A DNA stretch of 29,780 bases from Candidatus Ulvibacter alkanivorans (GCF_003333325.1 NZ_QOLC01000059.1:1-29780); one strand, 5' to 3'; counted from the first letter of the stretch, positions 17,557 through 26,619 are shown. Translations and numbers: made by a program. Notes: generated by a model not told the origin, from the sequence alone.

Positions 17557-18173
17557 GATTCGGTTTTCGCTATTTTCTGATTAATAATACTCCTAATCAC
17601 ATTCACCGCTACGGTATTGTAACGGTTGGTAGGAATTATGATATCGGCAAATTCTTTTGTCGGCTCAATAAATTGCTGATGCATGGGTTTGAGCGTTGAT
17701 TGATATCGATTCAATACTTCTTCAAGGTCTCTGCCACGCTCTGCAATATCACGTTTTAATCGGCGTATTAGTCGCTCGTCACTATCGGCATGTACAAAGA
17801 TCTTAATGTCAAAATGCTGTCGAATTTCGGGGTGCGTAAGTATAAGGATTCCCTCAACTATTACCACTTTTCTCGGATAGGTAGTTACCGTTTCTCCGGT
17901 TCGATTGTGCTCAACGAACGAGTAGACCGGTTGTTCGAACGATTCGCCTTTCCGAAGTAATTCTAAGTGGGAACACAACAAATCAAAATCGATCGAGTTT
18001 GGGTGGTCAAAATTGATCTTCACGCGTTCTGCGTACGATAGGTGACTGGTGTCCTTGTAATATGAATCTTGTGATATGATACACACCTCGTCTTGTGGTA
18101 ATTCTGCCACAATTTGACCGACCACTGTCGTTTTTCCACTTCCTGTACCGCCGGCAATACCTATTATGAGCAT
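17553..18173 (-). CDS. udk: Uridine kinase
   Basis: It phosphorylates uridine and cytidine to UMP and CMP for pyrimidine salvage. The P-loop GGTGSGKT lies near residue 8-15 when started at ATG 18173 (MLIIGIAGGTGSGKTT). A TTG further upstream (18191) would lie at the promoter box and is rejected. YSFVEHNRTGETV and the LID-region pattern RLIRRLKRDIAERGRD are family features. The length of 206 aa is normal. It appears to be the first gene of the udk-divIC-mutA-small-small-scpA-GNAT transcript, all overlapping or within a few bases. Confidence 0.95.
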   Translation of the reverse strand: MLIIGIAGGTGSGKTTVVGQIVAELPQDEVCIISQDSYYKDTSHLSYAERVKINFDHPNSIDFDLLCSHLELLRKGESFEQPVYSFVEHNRTGETVTTYPRKVVIVEGILILTHPEIRQHFDIKIFVHADSDERLIRRLKRDIAERGRDLEEVLNRYQSTLKPMHQQFIEPTKEFADIIIPTNRYNTVAVNVIRSIINQKIAKTES

Positions 18174-18188
18174 ACGTAGATGTTTCAG

Positions 18189-18196
18189 CAAAAATA
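18189..18196 (-). promoter_or_regulatory. Bacteroidota -7 promoter box before udk
   Basis: On the - strand this reads TATTTTTG, matching TAnnTTTG, 15 bases before the udk ATG. No TTG stands about 19 bases upstream, so only the -7 half is supported. It would serve the whole udk-to-GNAT operon and argues for the ATG 18173 start. Confidence 0.45.
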
Positions 18197-18241
18197 AGGA
18201 TTATGTTAATGAGTTTCCACCCTCAGGCATAAAAGCTGTGA

Positions 18242-18697
18242 TTATTTTTCAACAGCTGCCACTTCTTCCTCAGTAACCATTTTTTCTTGGGTATTGCCCC
18301 ATGAGTTCATCACATAATTAAGAACATCGGCGACTTCGGCATCGGTCAAACCCATTGGCGTCATGATCCCATTATAGGTAACTCCATTCACCACGATCTC
18401 GCCGCGTTGCCCATATTTTACCGAATGTATACTTTCAGTTCGTTTTTCGGTGAGCCAATTAGACCCCGCCAAAGGAGGAAAATTATTTGGAACACCTTTG
18501 CCATTTGGTAAGTGACATTGTTTACAGAAATCGTCGTAGATCACTGCGCCACGCTCTATACTTTTTTCCAGCACTGTTTGATTGTTAGACGCTGTTTTGT
18601 TTTGGCCTATTTTAATGGGTTCTTTTGTTTTTTTTTCTGAAGAATTACAGGCACAGCATAACATGGCAGCTGTAATTAGTATGACTAGTTTTTGCAT
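18242..18697 (-). CDS. Exported cytochrome c with one haem
   Basis: The 151-residue protein begins with a signal sequence ending in a cysteine-rich stretch (MLCCACNSS), probably a lipoprotein signal, although the lipobox is not canonical. One haem c site CKQCH (58-62) is visible, and Met115 in IMTPMG is the likely axial ligand, within a class I cytochrome c pattern (NNFPPLAGS; EVADVLNYVMNSWGN). It lies 22 bases downstream of the PQQ-type sugar dehydrogenase, so it is the probable electron acceptor of that enzyme or a link to the respiratory chain. That pairing is inferred from position. Confidence 0.92.
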   Translation of the reverse strand: MQKLVILITAAMLCCACNSSEKKTKEPIKIGQNKTASNNQTVLEKSIERGAVIYDDFCKQCHLPNGKGVPNNFPPLAGSNWLTEKRTESIHSVKYGQRGEIVVNGVTYNGIMTPMGLTDAEVADVLNYVMNSWGNTQEKMVTEEEVAAVEK

Positions 18698-18719
18698 TTT
18701 ATTCTAAGCGTTACGATTA

Positions 18720-19838
18720 CTATTCCGGAATGATTCTCACAATTCCCTTACCTTCGATGCCGATATAAATTAGACCATCGGGGCCTTGTTTCACATTGCG
18801 AACACGACCCACGTCTTCGGCAATTTTTTCACGACCAATTACCTCGGTACCGTTAAGTTTCACCAATTCGACATAATTGAACTTTAACGACCCTACTAGT
18901 AAATGCCCTTTCCAATCGGGATAGGTGTCGCCGGTAACGAAGTCCATTCCACAGGGTGCGATCGAAGGTACCCAGTAATAGATTGGTTGCACCATTCCCG
19001 GTCTGGAAGTTTCGTCGGTGAATTTGGTACCACTGTAATTTACTCCGTAAGATACCACGGGCCAACCGTAATTAGCTCCTTTTTCAACAATATTGATCTC
19101 ATCTCCACCTTTTGGTCCATGCTCATGAATCCATATTTCTCCGGTTTCTGGATGTCTTGCCATACCTTGCGGATTGCGATTTCCGTAGGTAAAAATTGCT
19201 TTTTTCGCATTGGGTACGTCTACGAACGGATTGTCATCCGGAATACGACCGTCTTCATGTAGGCGATAGACTTTTCCTCCGTCGCGAGTAAGGTCTTGTG
19301 GGTTTACATCCCGTTGCCCTCGTTCTCCAATAGTAAAGAACACGTAGCCATTCTTGTCGAATTCTATACGAGAGCCAAAATGTTGTCCGCGCGTACTATT
19401 AGGAGTTGCTTTATAGAGCGCTTCAATATTGGTTAAAGCATTATTTTCAAGTTTCGCTCGAATCAATTTGGTGTTTCCACCTTCACCTTCGCCTTCTGTC
19501 GAAGCATAGGTGATATAGATCCAGCCATTCTCACTATAATTAGGATGGGCTTCGATATCTAATAAGCCCCCTTGTCCGCGATTGTATACCTCAGGAACAT
19601 TCGTTACGGTAGATTTGGTGCCATTTTTAAAATGGATGAGTTGGCCACTTATTTCGGTTATGAGCATACTGCCGTCGGGCAGCCAAGTCATTCCCCACGG
19701 ATTTGCAAGTCCGTCGACCACGGTTTCGATCGAGTAGGTACGCTTTTCGGTATTAAGAGCGACATCGTTCTTTTTTTTCGGTGCGTTACACCCAACCAGA
19801 ATCGTGGTGAACGCGAATACCGCTATTAGTTTTTTCAT
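18720..19838 (-). CDS. PQQ-dependent sugar dehydrogenase, lipoprotein
   Basis: The 372-residue beta-propeller protein is of the soluble aldose dehydrogenase (YliI/Asd) type, which oxidises aldoses with PQQ. The N-terminus carries a lipobox, TILVGC, with Cys17, so it is lipid-anchored. Typical motifs are VVDGLANPWGMTWLPDGSML (near 44-63), RGGG-like repeats, GSRIEFDKNGYVFFTIGERG, HEHGPKGGDEIN (active-site region) and NYGWPVVSYG. The length is close to that of family members. The cytochrome c gene follows at 22 bases. Synthesis genes for PQQ are not in the window; many flavobacteria take PQQ up. Confidence 0.93.
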   Translation of the reverse strand: MKKLIAVFAFTTILVGCNAPKKKNDVALNTEKRTYSIETVVDGLANPWGMTWLPDGSMLITEISGQLIHFKNGTKSTVTNVPEVYNRGQGGLLDIEAHPNYSENGWIYITYASTEGEGEGGNTKLIRAKLENNALTNIEALYKATPNSTRGQHFGSRIEFDKNGYVFFTIGERGQRDVNPQDLTRDGGKVYRLHEDGRIPDDNPFVDVPNAKKAIFTYGNRNPQGMARHPETGEIWIHEHGPKGGDEINIVEKGANYGWPVVSYGVNYSGTKFTDETSRPGMVQPIYYWVPSIAPCGMDFVTGDTYPDWKGHLLVGSLKFNYVELVKLNGTEVIGREKIAEDVGRVRNVKQGPDGLIYIGIEGKGIVRIIPE

Positions 19839-19886
19839 AGGTGTGATAATTTTCTTTGAAAGATACTAAAATTAGGTCGAAACGTG

Positions 19887-19919
19887 AAAAGCCCCAACTC
19901 TTAATAAGCTGAGGCTTTT
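19887..19919 (-). terminator. Imperfect hairpin upstream of the sugar dehydrogenase gene
   Basis: AAAAGCC (19887-19893) and GGCTTTT (19913-19919) pair with further interrupted pairing inside. Read on the - strand, it ends GGGGCTTTTCACG, so the T-run is only four. It lies about 49 bases before the dehydrogenase start and could end transcripts that pass the tRNA-Pro terminator. The remaining bases 19920-20054 show no gene. Confidence 0.35.
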
Positions 19920-20054
19920 GCGGGGGAATAATGTCTATCTGAACACGTAAGTAGTACTCAGGTTCTCTGACATTCTTATGTACGAAAAATAAAAGCTTTT
20001 GGTTTTATAAGGGTTACTATTAAGTCCCAATCTCTTTCGTAATTAGATTTTCTG

Positions 20055-20100
20055 GTCGGGGTGGCAGGGTTACTCGCTTCGCTCGTGATCCTAAAGGAGG
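20055..20100 (-). pseudogene. tRNA-Pro 3'-half remnant
   Basis: Read on the - strand, this stretch starts CCTCCTTTAGGATCA, matching the anticodon arm of the intact tRNA-Pro(TGG) (CCTGCTTTGGGAGCA) at 12 of 15 positions, diverges in the middle, and ends in CCTGCCACCCCGAC, identical to the tRNA 3' end over 14 bases (20055-20068 against 20225-20238). The T-arm is replaced by an unusual mirror sequence, GAGCGAAGCGAG. It cannot fold as a tRNA. It lies 170 bases downstream of the intact gene. Confidence 0.6.
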
Positions 20101-20186
20101 GGGTGGATACATCAAAAGCTAAAAGCTGCGCTTTCATACTCTTTTTATTTTCACCTCGTCTTGCAAATTAGGTTCGCGACTTATGA

Positions 20187-20219
20187 AAATAAAAAAAGCC
20201 AAACAATTTTGTTTGGCTT
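20187..20219 (-). terminator. Rho-independent terminator of tRNA-Pro(TGG)
   Basis: On the - strand, AAGCCAAAC (20219-20211), a 6-base loop and GTTTGGCTT (20204-20196) form a perfect 9-bp stem followed by a run of T (complement of 20191-20197) and ATTTT. It starts 7 bases after the tRNA 3' end. Confidence 0.9.
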
Positions 20220-20225
20220 ATGATG

Positions 20226-20300
20226 TCGGGGTGGCAGGATTCGAACCTGCGACCTCCTGCTCCCAAAGCAGGCGCGATGACCGGGCTACGCTACACCCCG
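20226..20300 (-). tRNA. tRNA-Pro(TGG)
   Basis: On the - strand the 75-base gene starts CGGGGTG and ends CACCCCG plus discriminator A; the acceptor stem pairs over 7 bp. The anticodon arm CCTGC-TTTGGGA-GCAGG contains anticodon TGG, and the T-arm GCAGGTTCGAATCCTGC is perfect. CCA is not encoded. C1-G72 is a proline identity feature. It has its own promoter box upstream and a strong terminator downstream. Confidence 0.97.
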
Positions 20301-20348
20301 AGGTGTATTTCTAAATTCGAGAAGATTTGCTTCTAGAATTTCGAGTGG

Positions 20349-20378
20349 CAAAAATAATCAATTCGTAGTGTCTTACAA
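20349..20378 (-). promoter_or_regulatory. Full Bacteroidota-type promoter of tRNA-Pro(TGG)
   Basis: On the - strand TTG (20378-20376), a spacer of exactly 19 bases and TATTTTTG (20356-20349) match the -33/-7 pattern TTG-N19-TAnnTTTG. Transcription would begin about 40 bases before the mature tRNA 5' end. This is the cleanest promoter in the window. Confidence 0.7.
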
Positions 20379-20424
20379 GCGATGCGACCAATTATTTTTA
20401 CGGAATGTTTTACCGCGTTCAATT

Positions 20425-21195
20425 TTAGGTGGCTTCAGCGAGTTCCAGCTCCTTTTCTAATTCCTCGGTTAGTTCCAATGTGTGATACACATCTTGTACA
20501 TCATCGTCGTCTTCGAACGCTTCAATTAACCTTACAATATCCTTGGCTTCCGATAGTGGTAGTGTTTTAGTGTGCACCGGAATACGCTCTAATTCTGCAT
20601 TTTTAGGTTCAATATTCAATTCCTCAAAGGCAGTGGACATCTTTCCGAAGTCATTAAAATCGGTATACACGATTACAAAATCTGATTCAATCTCGAACTT
20701 GGTGGCTCCGGCTTCAATGAGTTGTAATTGTAATTCTTCAAGATTGATTTCTATTGTGTTTTTTTCTATTGTAAAAACGCCTTTTCTGTCAAATAGAAAT
20801 TCAAGTGATCCGTTAGTGCCCAAGCTGCCTTCATGTCGTGTGAAAATTGATCGTACCGAAGCTACTGTTCGGTTGGTATTGTCTGTAGTACATTCTATAA
20901 AAAAGGCAATTCCGTAGGGTCCATAGCCTTCAAAACTTATCTTTTCATATGCATCGGCATCGGCTCCGGTCGCTTTTTTTATTGCGCGTTCAATAGTGTC
21001 TTTTGGCATATTAACACCCTTCGCGTTTTGAATGGCGTTTCTCAAGGCAGGATTGGTTTCGGGATCGCCATTTTGATCGCTTTCCTTGATCGCAACATTG
21101 ATCTCTTTAATGATACGAGTAAACTGCTTGCCGCGTTTTTTGTCTTGAGCGCCCTTTCGATGTTTGATGTTCGCCCATTTACTATGTCCAGCCAT
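20425..21195 (-). CDS. YebC/PmpR-family protein
   Basis: The 256-residue protein has the family hallmark N-terminus MAGHSKWANIKHRKGAQDKK, then KQFTRIIKEI and the NMPKDTIERAIKKATG block (about 60-75), then a YEKISFEGYGPYGIAFFIEC stretch. YebC proteins act as transcriptional regulators in some bacteria, and some have been shown to help ribosomes through proline-rich stretches; which applies here is not known. The length is normal with a short acidic C-terminal extension. It is divergent from the carboxylase operon, with a 152-base gap between their starts. It sits next to a tRNA-Pro gene, but that may be chance. Confidence 0.93.
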   Translation of the reverse strand: MAGHSKWANIKHRKGAQDKKRGKQFTRIIKEINVAIKESDQNGDPETNPALRNAIQNAKGVNMPKDTIERAIKKATGADADAYEKISFEGYGPYGIAFFIECTTDNTNRTVASVRSIFTRHEGSLGTNGSLEFLFDRKGVFTIEKNTIEINLEELQLQLIEAGATKFEIESDFVIVYTDFNDFGKMSTAFEELNIEPKNAELERIPVHTKTLPLSEAKDIVRLIEAFEDDDDVQDVYHTLELTEELEKELELAEAT

Positions 21196-21313
21196 GTGTT
21201 ACGGTTTTTCTTACAGAGTAACCTACTATTTTTTGTGTATTCCTAAAAATGAATTGTCTTAAATATTTCTGAAAAAACAATTAAAATCACATTACCACCG
21301 TAGCAGCCCATGC

Positions 21314-21321
21314 TATCTTTG
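21314..21321 (+). promoter_or_regulatory. Bacteroidota -7 promoter box before the carboxylase operon
   Basis: TATCTTTG matches TAnnTTTG and lies 27 bases before the ATG at 21348. The -33 region is poor (ATTACC at the right distance). A second similar sequence, TATCTTTA, overlaps the start region at 21340-21347. Confidence 0.5.
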
Positions 21322-21347
21322 TCTGCTGTCGACAAAAATGTATCTTT

Positions 21348-21851
21348 ATGCAAAATTTTACTATGGACGAATCCTTTAAGGCAATAGTTAATGATTCTTT
21401 CGAATTTTCCTTGCTTCGGAAAGAGATAGAGTCACTCGACTTACTTTCCGAAGAAAATAAACTTCACCTGCTACACGAAAATAGGTCTGTTGAAGCGACA
21501 ATTTTAGACAGTGATTTTAACAATAGAAGCTACACCTTAAAAATTAAAGGCAAGCGCTATACGGTTAAGCTTGAGAGCGAATTAGATGCCCTCATCGAAG
21601 AAATGGGCTTATCCCTTGGTGCAGATGCTGTCGACAATGAAGTTCACGCACCTATGCCCGGACTCATATTAGAAGTAAATGTTTCCGAAGCACAAGAAGT
21701 AAAAGAAGGGGACGCACTCTGTGTATTGGAAGCCATGAAAATGGAGAATGCGCTTATGGCTCCCAGAGACGGAGTCATAAAATCAGTACAGATTGCAAAA
21801 GGGGATGCTGTAGAAAAAGGGATGTTATTGATAGAATTAGAAGCTATATGA
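21348..21851 (+). CDS. Biotin carboxyl carrier subunit of an acyl-CoA carboxylase
   Basis: It carries biotin between the biotin carboxylase and carboxyltransferase halves of the complex. The 167-residue protein has a poorly conserved N-terminal half and a C-terminal biotinyl domain (about 97-167). The biotinylation motif EAMKM is at 128-132, with Lys131 the modified residue, preceded by APMPGLILEV, a typical propionyl-CoA carboxylase form of the domain. The stop overlaps the next gene's ATG by 4 bases. The ATG five codons downstream (residue 6) is an alternative start. Confidence 0.94.
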   Translation: MQNFTMDESFKAIVNDSFEFSLLRKEIESLDLLSEENKLHLLHENRSVEATILDSDFNNRSYTLKIKGKRYTVKLESELDALIEEMGLSLGADAVDNEVHAPMPGLILEVNVSEAQEVKEGDALCVLEAMKMENALMAPRDGVIKSVQIAKGDAVEKGMLLIELEAI

Positions 21852-23293
21852 TACGAAAAATAGTAATTGCCAATCGTGGTGAGATCGCAGTTCGCATAAT
21901 TAAAACTGCCAAAAATATGGGGATAAAGACGGTGGCTGTCTATTCGGAAGCCGATCGAAATGCACCTCATGTAATTCAAGCCGATGAAGCTGTATGTATA
22001 GGTCCCGCGCCTTCTTCAGAATCGTATTTAAAAGGGGACACCATTATTAAAGTGGCCAAAGATAAAAATGCGGATGCCATTCACCCGGGCTACGGATTTC
22101 TAAGTGAAAATGCAGAATTTGCCGAGAAAGTGAAAGCGAACGATCTGTTGTTTATTGGTCCTAAGCCTCATGCTATTCGCGTAATGGGAAGTAAACTGGC
22201 AGCAAAAGATGCGGTAAAATCGTACGATATACCAATGGTGCCAGGGATAGATGAAGCCATTACCGATGTTGGCAAAACCAAAGAAATAGCGAATGAAATT
22301 GGATTTCCAATACTCATAAAAGCATCTGCCGGCGGTGGAGGAAAAGGAATGCGGATCGTAGAAAGAGAAGCAGAGTTAGCCGAACAGATGAAACGCGCTA
22401 TTAGTGAAGCCGAATCGGCCTTTGGTGATGGTTCGGTTTTTATAGAAAAGTATGTAGCCTCACCGCGACATGTGGAAATTCAAGTGTTGGCAGATTCCTT
22501 CGGAAACACTCTGCACCTGTTCGAACGGGAGTGTAGCGTACAACGTAGACACCAGAAAGTAGTAGAAGAAGCACCATCGGCGGTGCTGACGCCGGAATTG
22601 CGCGCTAAAATGGGTGAAGCAGCAGTTAAAGTAGCAAGAGCATGCGATTATTTGGGAGCCGGGACGGTAGAGTTCTTATTAGATGAGAACCACAATTTTT
22701 ACTTTTTAGAAATGAATACCCGTCTGCAAGTCGAGCATCCCGTAACAGAATGGATCACAGGGATCGATCTGGTAGAACAACAAATAAAAATTGCACAAGG
22801 AGAAGCGTTAGATTTTAAGCAAGAGGATCTAGCAATACATGGTCATGCGATCGAATTACGCGTGTATGCCGAAGATTCTTTCGATAATTTTATGCCTAGT
22901 GTAGGTACTTTAGAGCGCTATCGCCCGCCGAGCGGCGAAAACATTAGAGTGGATGACGGATTTAGAGAAGGGATGCAGGTACCCATTCATTACGATCCAA
23001 TGTTGTCCAAATTGATCACTTGGGGTAAAACTCGGAACGAGGCCATACAACGAATGTTAACCGCTATTGAAGCCTACGAAGTAGTAGGTGTGAGTACGAC
23101 GCTTCCCTTCGGAAGGTTTGTATGTGAACATGAAGCTTTTAGAAGTGGCGCGTTCGACACTCATTTTGTGAAAAAATACTATTCCGAAGAAATCCTACAA
23201 GAACAAATGAAAGTAGATGCCGAGATTGCCGCAAAGGTGGCGTTACACCGGTATTTGAAAGACTTAGAAAAACTGCGTCTACCAAATCAATAA
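21848..23293 (+). CDS. accC: Biotin carboxylase subunit of an acyl-CoA carboxylase
   Basis: This ATP-grasp enzyme carboxylates biotin with bicarbonate and ATP. The 481-residue protein has [11 protein letters not shown] (7-17), the glycine-rich ATP loop [12 protein letters not shown] (158-169), [16 protein letters not shown] (227-242) and [14 protein letters not shown] (288-301), all with intact catalytic residues. The length matches stand-alone biotin carboxylase (about 450) plus a short tail. The gene overlaps the carrier gene by 4 bases and precedes the carboxyltransferase by 4 bases, so three separate polypeptides form the complex. Confidence 0.96.
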   Translation: MIRKIVIANRGEIAVRIIKTAKNMGIKTVAVYSEADRNAPHVIQADEAVCIGPAPSSESYLKGDTIIKVAKDKNADAIHPGYGFLSENAEFAEKVKANDLLFIGPKPHAIRVMGSKLAAKDAVKSYDIPMVPGIDEAITDVGKTKEIANEIGFPILIKASAGGGGKGMRIVEREAELAEQMKRAISEAESAFGDGSVFIEKYVASPRHVEIQVLADSFGNTLHLFERECSVQRRHQKVVEEAPSAVLTPELRAKMGEAAVKVARACDYLGAGTVEFLLDENHNFYFLEMNTRLQVEHPVTEWITGIDLVEQQIKIAQGEALDFKQEDLAIHGHAIELRVYAEDSFDNFMPSVGTLERYRPPSGENIRVDDGFREGMQVPIHYDPMLSKLITWGKTRNEAIQRMLTAIEAYEVVGVSTTLPFGRFVCEHEAFRSGAFDTHFVKKYYSEEILQEQMKVDAEIAAKVALHRYLKDLEKLRLPNQ

Positions 23294-23297
23294 TATC

Positions 23298-24839
23298 ATG
23301 AGCGACAATACAAAGAAATTGCAAGAAAAACTTGCGGAAGCGAAAAAGGGGGGAGGAGACGCCCGAATAAAGAAACAGCACGACAAAAAGAAGTTAACAG
23401 CTAGAGAGCGTGTGGCGTATTTGCTGGATGAAGGTTCCTTCGAAGAAATGGGAATTTTAGTGACCCATCGTACGACCGACTTTGGCATGGACAAACAAAA
23501 ATATTATGGTGATGGCGTGGTAACCGGTTATGGAACTATAGACGGAAGATTGGTGTATGTTTTTGCGCAAGATTTTACGGTGTTTGGTGGAGCGCTTTCA
23601 GAAACTCACGCCGAAAAGATTTGCAAGGTAATGGACCATGCCCTTAGAGTGGGTGCGCCCATTATAGGATTGAACGACTCCGGTGGTGCCCGAATTCAAG
23701 AAGGAGTTCGCTCGTTAGGCGGCTATGCCGATATATTTTACAGAAATGTTCAAGCGTCGGGAGTGATACCACAGCTATCGGCGATAATGGGACCCTGTGC
23801 CGGAGGTGCCGTGTATTCACCTGCCATGACCGATTTCACCTTGATGGTGCAAGACAGTAGTTATATGTTCGTGACCGGCCCCAACGTGGTAAAGACGGTG
23901 ACGAACGAGAATGTAACTTCCGAAGAACTTGGAGGAGCGCGCACCCATGCTACAAAGAGTGGGGTGACCCATTTTACAGCGGCCAACGATATCGTTTGCT
24001 TGGAACAAATTAAGTCATTATTAAGTTACCTCCCACAAAACAACAAAACCACAACCGCGAAATTAGCTTATGAATTAGGTAATGAAGAGCGAGATCAGTT
24101 GGAAAACATCGTTCCTGATTCATCGAACAAACCCTATGACATGCACGAGGTGATCACAGGGATCATCGATGAAGATTCGTTTATGGAAGTGCATAAAGAC
24201 TATGCCGATAATATAATTGTTGGTTTTGCACGACTTGGAGGACGTAGCATTGGTATCGTCGCTAACCAACCAATGAGCTTGGCGGGAGTATTAGATGTAG
24301 ACAGTTCTATAAAAGGCGCACGATTTACACGTTTTTGTGATGCGTTTAATATTCCGTTACTCGTATTGGTAGATGTGCCGGGATTTCTTCCGGGAACCGA
24401 TCAAGAGTGGAACGGAATTATTCTCAATGGTGCAAAATTGTTATACGCCTTAAGTGAAGCTACGGTACCGCGTGTCACGGTAATTACTAGAAAAGCGTAT
24501 GGTGGCGCTTATGATGTGATGAATAGTAAGCATATTGGTGCAGACATGAATTTTGCATGGCCAACAGCAGAAATTGCAGTAATGGGAGCCAAGGGAGCGA
24601 GTGAAATCATTTTCAGAAAAGAGATCGCTGCTGCAGAAGACCCCGAGTTGAAGCTAAGTGAAAAAGAGGCTGAATATGCCGAAAAGTTTGCCAATCCGTT
24701 TAAAGCAGCACAACGAGGTTTTATCGATGAGGTGATCCTTCCGAAGGAAACCCGTAGAAAATTGTTGAAAGCTTTTGCCATGCTGGAGACCAAGACGGTT
24801 TTACGCCCGGATCGCAAGCACGGGAATATCCCTTTATAA
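23298..24839 (+). CDS. pccB: Acyl-CoA (propionyl-CoA) carboxylase beta subunit
   Basis: This carboxyltransferase moves CO2 from biotin to acyl-CoA, most likely propionyl-CoA to methylmalonyl-CoA. The 513-residue protein contains two crotonase-like halves: N-terminal [20 protein letters not shown] (about 122-141) and [17 protein letters not shown]-terminal [15 protein letters not shown] and [20 protein letters not shown]. The length is typical for PccB. The propionyl preference is inferred from the family and from methylmalonyl-CoA mutase genes nearby. The intergenic 24840-24975 after it shows no clear terminator. Confidence 0.95.
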   Translation: MSDNTKKLQEKLAEAKKGGGDARIKKQHDKKKLTARERVAYLLDEGSFEEMGILVTHRTTDFGMDKQKYYGDGVVTGYGTIDGRLVYVFAQDFTVFGGALSETHAEKICKVMDHALRVGAPIIGLNDSGGARIQEGVRSLGGYADIFYRNVQASGVIPQLSAIMGPCAGGAVYSPAMTDFTLMVQDSSYMFVTGPNVVKTVTNENVTSEELGGARTHATKSGVTHFTAANDIVCLEQIKSLLSYLPQNNKTTTAKLAYELGNEERDQLENIVPDSSNKPYDMHEVITGIIDEDSFMEVHKDYADNIIVGFARLGGRSIGIVANQPMSLAGVLDVDSSIKGARFTRFCDAFNIPLLVLVDVPGFLPGTDQEWNGIILNGAKLLYALSEATVPRVTVITRKAYGGAYDVMNSKHIGADMNFAWPTAEIAVMGAKGASEIIFRKEIAAAEDPELKLSEKEAEYAEKFANPFKAAQRGFIDEVILPKETRRKLLKAFAMLETKTVLRPDRKHGNIPL

Positions 24840-24975
24840 AGCGTTTTATTAGTTCTTCGGAAAAATTTACCGTACCGGATTATTTGTTAAAAGAACTTTA
24901 ATAGCAAATCGATTTCGGCATTCTTTTCTTACCTTTTGTTTGATAACATATTGAAAAAAGAAAGAATTTTAAGAA

Positions 24976-26052
24976 ATGGATGAAATAATACCGCATTCTG
25001 AATCAGGCGCCAGAAAGGAACAGAAAGAAGTAGTGGTGGTTACCGGAAGTAGTGGACTAATTGGTACTTCGCTTATTAAACGACTCGCAAAGAAGTATCG
25101 GGTCGTTGGCTTAGACAGAGTGGGGCCTCCGTATCCACCCTTACAAGCAGAATGTGTGAATTTTGATATTACCGACGAAAAGGGAATCGATGCTGCTATG
25201 GAGCGCATTCGTTACGGTTACGGTAGTAGTATCGCTTCAGTAATTCACTTGGCTGCCTATTATAACTTCAACACAAAAGAAAGCGAGGGTTACCAGGAAA
25301 TTAATGTAAAAGGAACTGAAAAGTTTTTGAGTCAATTACAAGACTTTGAGGTTGGACAATTTATTTACGCCAGTTCAAACTTGATCTATAAACCGACAGA
25401 ACCCGGAATTAAAATTCATGAAGATTGTCCCGTCGAGGCCAATTGGGGCTATCCCGAATCCAAGATACAAACCGAAGCATTAATTCGTGATTTCGATCCC
25501 GATTTTAATACCGTTTTTTTACGCATTGCTGGGGTATATACAGACCATGGTCATTCCATTCCCATTAGTCAGCAAATAAAACGCATCTATGAAAAACAAT
25601 TTGTTAGTCATTATTACTCGGGCGATATGGAGCACGGTGATGTTTTTGTGCATCTTGAAGATCTGTTAGCAGCTTTCGAAAAAACGGTTGAACAGCGAGA
25701 TTCTTTAGATGATGGTGTGGCCATTAACATAGGCGAGCCTGAAACTCCAACCTATAAGGAGTTACAAGATCAGATAGGATTATTGTTGCATGGAAAAGAA
25801 TGGAAAACGCATGAAATGCCGCCCGAGATTGCGAAGGCAGGAGCTTGGCTTCGAGATATGGTCGATGATCCTTTTATCAAACCATGGATGATCGATAGAG
25901 CCAGCGATCATTACGAATTAGACATTAGTCGAGCCAATAAATTACTCGATTGGTATCCTGAACATCGCTTGTTACAAACCTTACCAAAAATCGTTGAGAG
26001 TCTTAAAAGTGACCCGGATGCTTGGTATGAAAAAAACAATCTTAAAAAGTAA
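24976..26052 (+). CDS. NAD-dependent epimerase/dehydratase family protein
   Basis: The 358-residue extended-SDR protein has a Rossmann loop TGSSGLIG (23-30), HLAAYYNFNT (91-100), YASSNLIY (131-138) and the catalytic YxxxK as YPESK (159-163). After the fold there is a C-terminal part ending in a helix-rich tail. The substrate is unknown: nucleotide sugars are usual, but no sugar cluster surrounds it. It is followed after 2 bases by a VKOR-like gene and then by an SPW-repeat gene, a set that appears to be one operon. Confidence 0.87.
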   Translation: MDEIIPHSESGARKEQKEVVVVTGSSGLIGTSLIKRLAKKYRVVGLDRVGPPYPPLQAECVNFDITDEKGIDAAMERIRYGYGSSIASVIHLAAYYNFNTKESEGYQEINVKGTEKFLSQLQDFEVGQFIYASSNLIYKPTEPGIKIHEDCPVEANWGYPESKIQTEALIRDFDPDFNTVFLRIAGVYTDHGHSIPISQQIKRIYEKQFVSHYYSGDMEHGDVFVHLEDLLAAFEKTVEQRDSLDDGVAINIGEPETPTYKELQDQIGLLLHGKEWKTHEMPPEIAKAGAWLRDMVDDPFIKPWMIDRASDHYELDISRANKLLDWYPEHRLLQTLPKIVESLKSDPDAWYEKNNLKK

Positions 26053-26054
26053 CT

Positions 26055-26618
26055 ATGACCAACAAGGCTTCTGAAATACCAAAAGGTTGGGATTATAATC
26101 CGTCGACATGGTCGGAACGAATACCTATAGTTATTCTAGCGATGATTGGTTTTATAATTGCGGGGTATTTAAGTTTATATCAGTTTGAAATGTTAGATAC
26201 GGTTTGGGAGCCTTTCTTCGGAAACGATAGCGTAACGATCTTAAATTCGAAGATATCGAATGTATTGCCAATTCCCGATGCTGCTTTGGGCGCATTTGGT
26301 TATTTGGTAGATGCAGTAACCGGTATAATTGGCGGTACCTATCGATGGAAGAAGATGCCGTGGATCGTAATCGTTTTTGGATTGGCAGTAGGGCCCTTAG
26401 GATTTGTAAGTGTGATGCTTGTTGTTTTTCAGCCCGTCCTTTTTTCGGCTTGGTGTACGCTATGTTTGGCATCGGCAATTATTTCAATTTCTATGATCGG
26501 GCCTGCCATGGATGAAATGTTGGCTAGTCTTCAGTTTATGAAGAAAGCAAAGCAATCGCAAGCATCGACATGGAAAGTATTTTGGGGAGTTCAGTCTGAA
26601 ATTGAAAAAGTAAAGTAA
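26055..26618 (+). CDS. Vitamin K epoxide reductase-like membrane protein
   Basis: The 187-residue protein has about four hydrophobic segments. The CxxC redox motif appears as WCTLC (Cys134, Cys137) in the last helix, as in VKOR/DsbB-like quinone reductases. The first extracytoplasmic loop keeps a VKOR-like pattern (VLPIPDAALGAFGYLVD at 70-86), but the loop cysteine pair used to pass electrons to a partner is absent: the only cysteines in the protein are the two in CTLC. It may be a specialised member with another partner or function. It starts 2 bases after the epimerase gene. Confidence 0.75.
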   Translation: MTNKASEIPKGWDYNPSTWSERIPIVILAMIGFIIAGYLSLYQFEMLDTVWEPFFGNDSVTILNSKISNVLPIPDAALGAFGYLVDAVTGIIGGTYRWKKMPWIVIVFGLAVGPLGFVSVMLVVFQPVLFSAWCTLCLASAIISISMIGPAMDEMLASLQFMKKAKQSQASTWKVFWGVQSEIEKVK

Positions 26619-26619
26619 T

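Noticed and set aside
21196..21347. Riboswitch or attenuator between yebC and the carboxylase operon
   Set aside because: No stable hairpin or known riboswitch consensus such as a cobalamin box is visible in the 152-base gap.
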